In this document: piece after piece, positions 23,199 through 30,976 of the stretch | Layout of the letters: every line of letters begins with the position of its first letter | Position numbering within the stretch: the first letter of the stretch is position 1 | DNA from: Microbacteriaceae bacterium | Lineage (GTDB): Bacteria; Actinomycetota; Actinomycetes; Actinomycetales; Microbacteriaceae | DNA: 32,813 nt | Reading direction: 5' to 3' | Assembly: GCA_030841285.1 (NCBI GenBank) | Contig: JAVECW010000002.1 | Location: forward strand, 1-32,813 | Position numbers and translations under genes: made by a program | The notes under the pieces: model-generated | Seen by the model: only the letters and a program-made list of their open reading frames with translations | The model's database searches: none | What the model was told of the DNA's origin: nothing

Positions 23199-24119
23199 TC
23201 AGTAGACGTATTCCAACAGGTCGATGCCGACTGTGCGCATGCCGTCGAGCACCGCGAGTCGGGACGCGAGGCTCACGTCACTGAAGTACATCGAGACGGC
23301 GTACGCGACGCCGGCGCGCGGGCCGCGAAGCACGCCTGCTTCACTGCGCACGCCTGCATCCGTTCCCGTCTTGTTCACGAGCAGGATGCCGTGCTCCGCC
23401 GAGCGGTGCGCGAGCGGATCGAGGCCAAAGGCCCCCGCGACCATCGACAGGTCGGTGTTGAGCGAAAGCCAGCCGATCACGCGCTGGCTTGTCTCCGGGC
23501 TGACGATCTCGCCGCGAGCGAGCGCCGAGAAGAGCCAGGTGAGCTCGTTGGCGCTGCCGACCGAGAGCTGAGGGGCGTCATCCGGACCACGGTAGTCGCG
23601 CACGAGGTCGAGCAGCGCGGTCCTGGTCAGGCCGAGCGACTCGGTCCTGGCGCTCACGGCATCCAGCCCGAGGCTGCGCAGCAGCACGTTCGTGGCGAGA
23701 TTGTCGCTCGTTGCACCCACCAGCGCGGCGAGATCCGCGATGGGAAGCGAGGGAACCTGCAGGTGTTGCCAGATTCCGGAGTTGCCGACGGCATCCTCGA
23801 GCGAACGATCCAGGAGGGCGAGTGCGCCGATGTCCTCGGTCTGCAGGCGCGCGGCCACCTCGACGAGCAGGAGGACCTTGCCGATGCTCGCCGTCGGCAT
23901 GACGACGTGGTCGTCGACGGAGAGCAGCACCGCGCCGGTGGCCAGGTCGGTCGCCCGCGCGGAGACCTGCACGCCGTTAAGCGCGAGCTGGCCGAGCGTC
24001 GCGAAGCCGCGGGAGAAATTCTCGGCCGCGAACGCGCCGCGATGCTTGCCGCGGTTCGCACTGCTGTGCCGACTGCGGCGCTCAGAATCCTGGGCGGAGA
24101 CGGTCACGTCGGGGAGCAT
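23199..24119 (-). CDS. Beta-lactamase/serine hydrolase-fold protein without visible signal peptide
   Basis: The 306-residue product has the three active-site elements of the penicillin-recognising serine family in order: SIGK (Ser78, Lys81), SDN (138-140) and KTG (250-252). This points to a class A beta-lactamase-like fold. The family's general base glutamate region (ExxLN) is not recognisable, so beta-lactam hydrolysis is doubtful, and a peptidase or transpeptidase-like role is possible. No N-terminal hydrophobic segment is seen; the N-terminus is polar (DSERRSRHSSANRGKHRG), suggesting a cytoplasmic protein or a mis-set start. ATG 24119 follows AAGGG directly. It lies 31 bases after the M13 peptidase gene and is probably cotranscribed with it. 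Confidence 0.78.
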   Translation of the reverse strand: MLPDVTVSAQDSERRSRHSSANRGKHRGAFAAENFSRGFATLGQLALNGVQVSARATDLATGAVLLSVDDHVVMPTASIGKVLLLVEVAARLQTEDIGALALLDRSLEDAVGNSGIWQHLQVPSLPIADLAALVGATSDNLATNVLLRSLGLDAVSARTESLGLTRTALLDLVRDYRGPDDAPQLSVGSANELTWLFSALARGEIVSPETSQRVIGWLSLNTDLSMVAGAFGLDPLAHRSAEHGILLVNKTGTDAGVRSEAGVLRGPRAGVAYAVSMYFSDVSLASRLAVLDGMRTVGIDLLEYVY

Positions 24120-24150
24120 CCCTTCACTCGGGATTCGGAGGCCACGATTC

Positions 24151-26163
24151 TCACCAAATCGAAACGCGTTCGGCGGGGTCCAGCCACAGGGCGTCGCCCT
24201 CGCTCAGCCCGAATGTCTCATAAAACTCATCGATATTCCTGACGATCTGGTTGCACCGGAACTCGTTGGGCGAGTGCGGGTCGATCGCCAGCAGGCGGAT
24301 GACCTCCTCGTCGCGTCCCTTCTGCTGCCAGGCCTGCGCCCAGGAGAGGAAGAACCGCCGGGCACCCGTAAGTCCGTCGATAACCGGCGGCTCCTGGCCG
24401 GCGAGCGAGATGAGGTACGCCCTCCACGCGATCGCGAGCCCACCGAGGTCACCGATGTTCTCGCCGATTGTGAGTGCACCGTTGACGTGGTGGTCCGGCA
24501 CCTGCCGCGGCGAGAGGGCGTTGTACTGCTCGATGAGTGAGCTCGTGCGCCTCTCGAATGCGGCACGGTCGTCGGTGGTCCACCAATCGGTGAGCCGGCC
24601 GTCGCCGTCGTACTTCGAACCCTGGTCGTCGAAACCGTGCCCGATCTCGTGGCCGATGACCGCGCCGATCGCGCCGTAGTTGGCAGCGTCATCCCGAGCC
24701 GCGTCGAAGAACGGGAACTGCAGGATGGCCGCGGGGAAGACGATCTCGTTGAAGCCGGGGTTGTAGTACGCGTTGATGGTCTGGGGCGTCATGAACCACT
24801 CGTCGCGATCGAGCGGCTTGCCGATCTTGCCGAGCTCCCGGTTGAACTCGAACTCGCTCGTCGCTCGCACGTTGGCCACGAGATCGGTCGGTTCGATGGG
24901 CAGCTTCGAGTAGTCGCGCCACTTGACCGGGAACCCGATCTTCGGCGTGAACTTCTCGAGCTTGTCGAGCGCACGCCCGCGGGTCTCCTCGCCCATCCAC
25001 TCGAGCTTCTGGATGCTCTGCCGATACGCCTCGATCAGGTTGGCGACGAGCACATCCATGCTCTCCTTCGCGGCGGGCGGGAAGTGCCGGTCGACGTAGA
25101 TCCGGCCGACGGCCTCACCCATCGCGCCCTCGACGAGGGAAACACCACGCTTCCAGCGGTCGCGCATCTGCGGGGTACCCGTGAGCGTGCGGCCGTAGAA
25201 GTCGAAGTTCTCCTCGACGAACTCGGCGGAGAGGAATGGGGCAAGGCCGTGGATGATCTGCCAGGCCAGCCAGTCCTTCCACGCCTCGATGCGGTCGACG
25301 GTGAGCAGCGAAGCGAGCCCGCTCGTGAACTCGGGCTGGCGTAGCACGACCTCGTCGAGCGAGCCGGCCGGGGCACCGAGCGCCTCGCGCCACACGTCGA
25401 AGTCGTTGCCTCCGACATCCTGGAAGCGGCGAACGGATGCCTCCGCTCCCGTCTTCGTGCCCACATCGGCGGCCGCGGCGCGCCATTCGAACAGGTTGTA
25501 CGTCTTCTCGCTGTCGCGCGATGCGACGTTGTCCCAGTGGTGGCTCGCGATCGCGGTCTCGAGGTCGAAGACATTCTGAGCGCGGTGCTGGCCGTCCGGG
25601 AATCCGGCGAGTTCGAACATCCGCTGCACGTGCGCGAGGTAGGCCTCGCGCACGGAGGCGAAGCTCTCTTCGCGGTAATAGCTCTCATCCGGGAGCGAGA
25701 TACCGGACTGCTCGACGAAGACCAGGTAGCGGTCCGGGTTGCCGGGGTCGTTGTCGACGAAGAGCTGGTAGAAACCGCCGAGGCCGGCGCGCTCGAGACG
25801 GCCGACCGCCGCCAGGAGCTCCGGTATCGAGGTGATGGCGTCCGCGATCGCGAGCTGGGCCCTGGCCGGCTCCGCGCCGAGCTGCTCGATCCGATCCTCA
25901 TCCATGAAGCTCGCGTAGAGGTCGCCGAATGCGCGTTCCTCCGTGCCGACGGCGGCCGTCTGGGCCTCCTCGATGATCTCGCGAACGGCCTTCTCCGCCT
26001 CCTCGGCGAGCACGAGGAAGGAGCCGTAGCGGGCCTTGTCTGCGGGGATCTCCGTACGCTCGAGCCACTGGCCGTTCACATGCCGAAAGAGGTCGTCCTG
26101 GGGACGGATCTCGGGGTTCAGGTCGTCGGTCGCGATGCCCGATGGCGGCGTCTGGTCACTCAT
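24151..26163 (-). CDS. M13-family zinc metallopeptidase (PepO/neprilysin-like)
   Basis: This 670-residue endopeptidase has the M13 N-terminal region (RPQDDLFRHVNGQWLERTEIPADKARYGSF) and C-terminal catalytic domain. It carries NAYYNPGFNEIVFPAAILQ, the zinc motif HEIGH (505-509) and GENIGDLGG with the third ligand Glu568. No signal peptide or membrane anchor is present, unlike animal neprilysins, which fits bacterial PepO-like cytoplasmic or otherwise exported enzymes. The protein ends in VSIW, close to the CXXW ending common in the family. ATG 26163 is preceded by GGAG and by TAGGCT six bases upstream. Substrates are unknown, probably oligopeptides. Confidence 0.95.
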   Translation of the reverse strand: MSDQTPPSGIATDDLNPEIRPQDDLFRHVNGQWLERTEIPADKARYGSFLVLAEEAEKAVREIIEEAQTAAVGTEERAFGDLYASFMDEDRIEQLGAEPARAQLAIADAITSIPELLAAVGRLERAGLGGFYQLFVDNDPGNPDRYLVFVEQSGISLPDESYYREESFASVREAYLAHVQRMFELAGFPDGQHRAQNVFDLETAIASHHWDNVASRDSEKTYNLFEWRAAAADVGTKTGAEASVRRFQDVGGNDFDVWREALGAPAGSLDEVVLRQPEFTSGLASLLTVDRIEAWKDWLAWQIIHGLAPFLSAEFVEENFDFYGRTLTGTPQMRDRWKRGVSLVEGAMGEAVGRIYVDRHFPPAAKESMDVLVANLIEAYRQSIQKLEWMGEETRGRALDKLEKFTPKIGFPVKWRDYSKLPIEPTDLVANVRATSEFEFNRELGKIGKPLDRDEWFMTPQTINAYYNPGFNEIVFPAAILQFPFFDAARDDAANYGAIGAVIGHEIGHGFDDQGSKYDGDGRLTDWWTTDDRAAFERRTSSLIEQYNALSPRQVPDHHVNGALTIGENIGDLGGLAIAWRAYLISLAGQEPPVIDGLTGARRFFLSWAQAWQQKGRDEEVIRLLAIDPHSPNEFRCNQIVRNIDEFYETFGLSEGDALWLDPAERVSIW

Positions 26164-26169
26164 CGCTCC

Positions 26170-26175
26170 AGCCTA
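26170..26175 (-). promoter_or_regulatory. Candidate -10 hexamer for the M13 peptidase gene
   Basis: TAGGCT on the minus strand stands six bases before ATG 26163. The gap contains GGAG, so either a leaderless start or a very short leader is possible. The 62-base gap also contains the direct repeat CAGAGTTGC/CAGAATTGC. Confidence 0.35.
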
Positions 26176-26225
26176 TCCGGAGCACCCACAAACGGAACCT
26201 GCGCAGCTCAATCAGAGTTGCTGAG

Positions 26226-26696
26226 TCAACCAGAATTGCGCAGAGCCTCCCACTCGGCCATGAGCTCGGGCAGCCTGGCGTCGAGGAAACGATAGAACCG
26301 CGCCATCTCATCGACGCGCGCGCCTGCAGCGGAAGACGGATCGTCGATCGCGGTCACGGCGGACTCCGCAAGACCCGCGAGCACGCCATAGATCGGGCTC
26401 TGGCTCGTCATCGCGGCATACCAGGTGTCCTCTGGCAGTTCGTAGCGGTCGCGCCGGCTCCCGGATTGGGCAAGCCGCCGCACGATGCCCACGGTCTGGA
26501 GGTAGCGCACGGCACCCGAGATCGCGGCGGCGCTGACGCCGAGGCGCTCGGCGAGCTCGTGAGCGGTCAGGCCGCCTTCGTCGGAGACCATGAGCGCCAT
26601 GAGCACCCGCGCGGGCATCTTGGGGAATCCGGCGCCGGTGAGCACCGCGGCGGACTGCTCCACGACGTCACGCAGCGCCTGTTCATTCCTGGGCAT
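26226..26696 (-). CDS. MarR/GbsR-like winged-helix regulator
   Basis: This 156-residue protein is a MarR-family DNA-binding regulator. The helix-turn-helix is LTAHELAERLGVSAAAISGAVRYLQTVG, followed by a basic wing, IVRRLAQSGSRRDRYEL. The N- and C-terminal helical parts would make the dimer interface. ATG 26696 is the natural start; the frame extends upstream only as a shadow. It is last in the operon with the ABC exporter, 19 bases after the permease stop. The palindrome in the operon promoter is a good candidate for its own binding site, giving autoregulation. Ligand unknown. Confidence 0.85.
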   Translation of the reverse strand: MPRNEQALRDVVEQSAAVLTGAGFPKMPARVLMALMVSDEGGLTAHELAERLGVSAAAISGAVRYLQTVGIVRRLAQSGSRRDRYELPEDTWYAAMTSQSPIYGVLAGLAESAVTAIDDPSSAAGARVDEMARFYRFLDARLPELMAEWEALRNSG

Positions 26697-26715
26697 TGGT
26701 CGAGTCTTCCATGAT

Positions 26716-28338
26716 CTACGCCGTGCCCAGCTCACGGCGACGCACGGCGACCGAGGCCAGAATCCCCGCCACGACGGCGATGCCGAGCATCCAGACTCCG
26801 CCGCTCCAGTTGGTGGACGTCCCAATCGGCACAGGCGAGTGCGTGAATGGCGAGATGTTCCGAGCCCAGTCCGGCAGCCCGATCAGGCCACCGAACACGC
26901 CGAAGAACGTACCGATCCCGAGAAGGGCCCAGCCGAGTCCGATGGTCCAGGCGGGGAGGATCCCGAAGACCAGGGCGAGTACCGCCAGGTAGACCAGCGC
27001 GGCCGGGAGCTGGGCCGCGGCCGCCTGGAATGAGTCGCCGATGCGTGCGGCGCTCTCGCCGGACGCCACCGAGCTGAGTCCGGATGCGACGGCGCCGGAC
27101 ACGAGGACGAGGACGATCGCGGCGGTTCCCACCACGAAGTAGTCCACGAGCCAACGCAGTCGAGAGACGCGGGTGGCGAGGATCAACTCTGCCGTGCCCG
27201 CGACCTCCTCCTGGCGCATCCGCATGACAACCTGGATTGCGCACGCGGCCGCGATCACCCCGACCATGACGAAGATCGCCGAGATGAAGATCTGGGCAAG
27301 CGTGCCGTGACCGCCAGGGACCAGGCTCGCGATCGTGCGCCGCAGCGTCGCATCCACTCCGACCGCCTCGGAAACGGCCTTGCTCAGCACACCGGCCAGG
27401 AGCCCGAACAGCGCACCCCCGACGCACCAGCCAATGATCGTCGGCCATTGCAGCCGCCAGGCGAGCCCGAGCGATCCCGAAAGCGTGCGGCGAGCGGTAG
27501 CCCGACCCGCCCGGCCGGGGAGCAGGCTGGCGCCGCTGTCGCGATGTGCCTGCAGCACGAAGACGATGGCGATGGATGTCGCCGCAAGCGCGAGGTCGAA
27601 GAGGAGCGGCAGGAGCGTGTTCGCGCCGTACGCCTGCGTGCGCTGGCCCCAGCCGATCGGCGAGAGCCAGCTCCACCAGGCCGGAGTCACGTGCAGGCCG
27701 TCGGCCGACGGCGCACCCAAGGCGTCGCCGATCCCGCGGAAGAGGTATGCGGCCGTGACCGCGGAGGCAGCGACGCCGTTCGCCCCGCGCGAGGTGCGCA
27801 TGAACTGCGCGGCGAGAAGTCCCACCCCGAGGAAGGCGATGCCAGTGCCCGCGGTCGCGAGGCCGGCGACGAACGAGCCGGCGGCATCCGCCGTGCCAGC
27901 GGTGAAGCACAGGGCGACGACGAGGCCGAGCACGAGGTTGACGAGGATGCCGTAGACGATGGTGGCGACGGTCGGCGTCGTGCGCGCGGCCGGCGTCGAG
28001 CCGATGAGTTCGGCCCGGCCGAACTCCTCCTCCGCGCGCGTGTGACGCACGGCGAGGAAGGAGTTCATGAGCCCGGCGAGCAGGGCGAGGAAGGTGAAGA
28101 TCTCGAAGAAGACGAAGGTGTTGAGGCCCGCGCCAGCCGGAGTGCCGCGGAGCAGCAGGATGCTCGGGTTCGCGACGGCGAGGCGGAGGACGGTCGCCCG
28201 GCTCGCCGAATCCCCGAAGGTGTTCTGGATCGAGGACGTCGAGAACAGGGCGAGCAGCCCGATCCCGAGAATCCAGATGATGAGCTGCAACCGGTCACGG
28301 CGCACCCGGTGCCACAGCAGCACGCCGAGCAGCATCAT
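26716..28338 (-). CDS. Large ABC exporter permease (two-half, about 12 helices)
   Basis: The 540-residue membrane protein has two homologous-looking halves of about six helices each. One begins with LLGVLLWHRVRRDRLQLIIWILGIGLLAL and the other near GSLGLAWRLQWPTIIGWCVGGALFGLLAG. FLAVRHTRAEEEFGRAELIGSTP and its counterpart MRMRQEEVAGTAELILATRVSRLRW are matching loops, supporting an internal duplication. The group is annotated as polyketide antibiotic or multidrug exporter permease in actinobacteria. ATG 28338 overlaps the ATPase stop (ATGA). Drug export is inferred from family and the adjacent MarR-like gene. Confidence 0.87.
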   Translation of the reverse strand: MMLLGVLLWHRVRRDRLQLIIWILGIGLLALFSTSSIQNTFGDSASRATVLRLAVANPSILLLRGTPAGAGLNTFVFFEIFTFLALLAGLMNSFLAVRHTRAEEEFGRAELIGSTPAARTTPTVATIVYGILVNLVLGLVVALCFTAGTADAAGSFVAGLATAGTGIAFLGVGLLAAQFMRTSRGANGVAASAVTAAYLFRGIGDALGAPSADGLHVTPAWWSWLSPIGWGQRTQAYGANTLLPLLFDLALAATSIAIVFVLQAHRDSGASLLPGRAGRATARRTLSGSLGLAWRLQWPTIIGWCVGGALFGLLAGVLSKAVSEAVGVDATLRRTIASLVPGGHGTLAQIFISAIFVMVGVIAAACAIQVVMRMRQEEVAGTAELILATRVSRLRWLVDYFVVGTAAIVLVLVSGAVASGLSSVASGESAARIGDSFQAAAAQLPAALVYLAVLALVFGILPAWTIGLGWALLGIGTFFGVFGGLIGLPDWARNISPFTHSPVPIGTSTNWSGGVWMLGIAVVAGILASVAVRRRELGTA

Positions 28339-29345
28339 CGCTGCTGCGCCGCCGCGCGGGCGGCTCGCCGGCTCAGCGCGCGCGCGACGGCCGCGCCGGT
28401 GGAGTCGGTGCCGACGTCAGCGTCGGCCAGCTCGTCGCCGTAGTGACGGAGGAAGAGTTCCTCCAGGGACGGCGGTGCGACCGTTAGCGCCTGCACGTCG
28501 AGTGCCGCCAGCGCGGGAAGCACCGCGGCGACCTCGTGGCTGTCGACCGTGAAGCGGACACGCCCGCCGGCCACAGAGAGACCGTGACTTGCCGGGATCC
28601 GGGCGAGGTCGGCATCCGTGAGGTTCGCCTGCGCAAACGAGATCTCGGTGCGCGTAAGGTGGCGCAGCTCGGCAAGAGTGCCGGAGTCGACGGTCTTGCC
28701 CGCGCGGATGATGCTCACGCGATCGCACAACTGCTCGACCTCGGACAGGATGTGGCTGGAGAGCAGCACTGTTGCGCCGTCCGCCGATGCGTGCTCGATC
28801 TCCCGATTGAAGACCGCCTCCATGAGCGGATCCAGCCCACTCGTCGGCTCGTCAAGGATGAAGAGCTCGGCACGTGTAGCGAACGCCGCGATGAGCGCGA
28901 CCTTCTGGCGGTTGCCCTTCGAATATGCGCGCCCGCGCTTCGACGGGTCGAACTGGAAGGCCTCGATCAGGCGTGCCTTGCGCGTCGCGTATGTGATCTT
29001 GTCGTCGGCTCCTCTACGGAGGCGGCTGATGAGGTCGATCGCTTCACCGCCGGAGAGGTTCGGCCAGAGATTAACGTCGCCCGGCACGTAGGCGATCCGC
29101 TTGTGCAATTCGACCGCGTCGTCCCACGGGTTCCGGCCGAACACGCTCGCGCCGCCGCCGCTCGCCCTGGCCAGCCCGAGGAGCACGCGGATCGTGGTCG
29201 ACTTGCCTGCGCCGTTCGGGCCGAGGAAGCCGTGCACCTCGCCGGCCGAAATGGAGAGGTCAAGACCGTCGAGGGCGCGCACGCGGCCGAAACGTTTTTC
29301 GAGCCCGCGCGTCTCAATCACCGCCGCGTCATTTATTGAATTCAC
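28335..29345 (-). CDS. ABC exporter ATP-binding protein (multidrug type)
   Basis: The 336-residue ATPase has Walker A GPNGAGKST (42-50), signature YSKGNRQKVALIAA, Walker B LFILDEPTSGLDP and HILSEVEQL in the switch region. A C-terminal extension of about 110 residues is alanine-rich at its end. It is of the DrrA/CcmA type that pairs with large single-chain permeases. The start is GTG 29345; the transcript predicted from the -10 starts at or next to it (leaderless), and no Shine-Dalgarno sequence exists in the gap. It is the first gene of an ATPase-permease-MarR operon, controlled from the strong palindrome at 29361-29395. Confidence 0.93.
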   Translation of the reverse strand: MNSINDAAVIETRGLEKRFGRVRALDGLDLSISAGEVHGFLGPNGAGKSTTIRVLLGLARASGGGASVFGRNPWDDAVELHKRIAYVPGDVNLWPNLSGGEAIDLISRLRRGADDKITYATRKARLIEAFQFDPSKRGRAYSKGNRQKVALIAAFATRAELFILDEPTSGLDPLMEAVFNREIEHASADGATVLLSSHILSEVEQLCDRVSIIRAGKTVDSGTLAELRHLTRTEISFAQANLTDADLARIPASHGLSVAGGRVRFTVDSHEVAAVLPALAALDVQALTVAPPSLEELFLRHYGDELADADVGTDSTGAAVARALSRRAARAAAQQR

Positions 29346-29352
29346 AGATGCG

Positions 29353-29381
29353 ACGCTACGCTCTGTTCACAAAGTTGTGAA
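29353..29381 (-). promoter_or_regulatory. Promoter of the ABC exporter-MarR operon
   Basis: On the minus strand, -35 TTCACA (29381-29376) and -10 TAGCGT (29358-29353) are separated by exactly 17 bp. Seven bases separate the -10 from GTG 29345, so the transcript would be leaderless. The -35 has one mismatch to TTGACA. The arrangement is the most complete promoter found in the window. Confidence 0.65.
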
Positions 29382-29395
29382 TTGAATTAACAGAG
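29361..29395. promoter_or_regulatory. Nested operator: TTCACAA-AG-TTGTGAA inside CTCTGTT...AACAGAG
   Basis: A perfect 16-base palindrome (29366-29381, seven-base arms) lies over the -35 and spacer of the exporter promoter. It is flanked by a second dyad, CTCTGTT (29361-29367) with AACAGAG (29389-29395). The half site TTCACA occurs again at 29341-29346, at the start codon. The layout suits repression by a MarR dimer, most simply the operon's own third gene. Confidence 0.6.
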
Positions 29396-29525
29396 TCGCA
29401 CGCAACCCGACAAGAGCGTCTACCCTTAATTGAGGATTCCTCGTAAGGTGGGACGAGCCGATCTCCGCCCCGCCCCACCGGCGATCGACTGCCACAATCA
29501 TCCACTCACGACAAGGAATCTCCTC

Positions 29526-30905
29526 ATGACACTTTCCGTCGATCAGTCCGAGATCCAATTCGACACGCTGGCAGACCGGATCACGGGGGCGGTGGTCCTT
29601 TCCGGCGACCCGAACTGGGACACCGCACGCCAGCCCTGGAACCTCGCGAACGACCAGCGCCCGAACGCCGTCGTCCTGCCGGCCGACGCCGACGACATCA
29701 GCGCTGTCGTGCTCTTCGCGAAGAACAACGGCCTCCGCGTCGTGCCGCAGGGCACCGGTCACCTGGCCTCGCCACTCGGCGATCTCACCGGGTCCATCCT
29801 CCTGAACACGTCTTCGATCAAGTGGATAGACATCGATCCAGACGACCAGGTCGTGCGCGTCGGCGCAGGGGTCGTCTGGGGCGAAGTGACGAGCGCGCTG
29901 GCCGGAACTGGCCTGACGGCGCTGGCCGGATCCTCGAGCGATGTCGGCGTCGTCGGCTACACTCTCGGCGGCGGATACAGCTGGCTGTCCCGTGAGTACG
30001 GCCTCGCCGCTTCGAGTGTCACGGCCATCGACGTCGTCACTGCCGATGGCGAACTCCGACACCTCACCGCCGACTCCAACAGCGAACTCTTCTGGGCGCT
30101 GCGTGGTGGCGGCGGAAACTCGGCCATCGTCACGGCCATCGCATTCGAGGTCGTGCCCATAGCTGACATCTACGCGGGGATGCTCATGTATCCGCTTGAC
30201 CGCGCACCCGAGGTCTTCACGGCGTACGAGCGCTGGACCAGGGATCTGACAGACCACGCGACGACGTGCGTGCGACTCCTTCGCCTCCCACCGATGCCCG
30301 AACTTCCCGACTTCCTCCGCGGGCAGTCCTTCGTGGTCGTCGACGGTGCGATCAACGCGTCGGATGCCGAGGCGGATACCCTGCTCGCCCCGCTCAGGGA
30401 CCTCAACCCGTCGATCGACACCTTCGCCCGCATCCCAACCGACCAGCTCGGACTCATGCACATGGATCCGCCGGCGCCCGTGCCCGCTATCAGTGACGGC
30501 ATGATCCTCGACGCACTCACGCCAGCAGCGATCGAAACTCTCATGCAGCTTGCCGGTCCCGATATCGAATCCGCGCTGCTGCTCGTGGACCTTCGCCACC
30601 TCGGCGGCGCGGTTGGCCACCGCGACCCGAGGGGCGGTGCGATCGATCACCTACCGGGCAGGTTCCTCCTGTACACCGTCGGCATCGCGCCGGACGCAGT
30701 GACCGCCGGCATCGTCGGCCGGGAGGTTCGCATGCTCATCGAATCGCTCACCCCGTGGGCAAACGACAAGGACTACTCCAACTTCCGGGAGGCCACGGCG
30801 AGTCCGAAGCGCTTCTATTCGACGGGCGTGCTCGCGAGACTGCGTGCCGTCAAGCGCGCATACGACCCGGCCAATGTGATCAGGACCAGCCACGAGCTCA
30901 TCTGA
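29526..30905 (+). CDS. FAD-linked oxidase (BBE/PCMH type)
   Basis: This 459-residue flavoprotein has an N-terminal FAD-binding PCMH domain and a C-terminal BBE segment (YDPANVIRTSHELI). The histidine that carries covalent FAD in this family is His79 in PQGTGHL; the second attachment cysteine seen in many bicovalent members is replaced by serines (GSSSDVGVVGYTLGGG, 136-150), so single covalent attachment is expected. Such enzymes oxidise alcohols, sugars or secondary metabolites and use oxygen. Start ATG 29526 follows AAGGAA by seven bases. It is divergent from the exporter operon across 180 bases; the part nearest this gene shows a GAGGA-T-TCCTC dyad (29432-29442) but no convincing promoter. 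Confidence 0.9.
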   Translation: MTLSVDQSEIQFDTLADRITGAVVLSGDPNWDTARQPWNLANDQRPNAVVLPADADDISAVVLFAKNNGLRVVPQGTGHLASPLGDLTGSILLNTSSIKWIDIDPDDQVVRVGAGVVWGEVTSALAGTGLTALAGSSSDVGVVGYTLGGGYSWLSREYGLAASSVTAIDVVTADGELRHLTADSNSELFWALRGGGGNSAIVTAIAFEVVPIADIYAGMLMYPLDRAPEVFTAYERWTRDLTDHATTCVRLLRLPPMPELPDFLRGQSFVVVDGAINASDAEADTLLAPLRDLNPSIDTFARIPTDQLGLMHMDPPAPVPAISDGMILDALTPAAIETLMQLAGPDIESALLLVDLRHLGGAVGHRDPRGGAIDHLPGRFLLYTVGIAPDAVTAGIVGREVRMLIESLTPWANDKDYSNFREATASPKRFYSTGVLARLRAVKRAYDPANVIRTSHELI

Positions 30906-30976
30906 GCCGCTAGCGTCGTTGCATCGCCTCCCTCATTCGCTCCCGGCCCATCGATCGCGAGATCCTGCGCCTTGCC

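Noticed and set aside
21583-23205. 540-codon plus-strand frame opposite glyS
   Set aside because: It has no family resemblance; the complementary glycyl-tRNA synthetase is certain.
27307-28443. 378-codon plus-strand frame opposite the ABC permease
   Set aside because: The predicted product is almost entirely Arg, Glu, Asp, Ala and Gln with no hydrophobic core; typical shadow.
29367-30650. Long minus-strand open frame (427 codons) opposite the FAD oxidase
   Set aside because: It is antisense to a protein with clear FAD motifs, has no recognisable domain and is rich in Arg, Asp and His as expected from a shadow of GC-rich codons.
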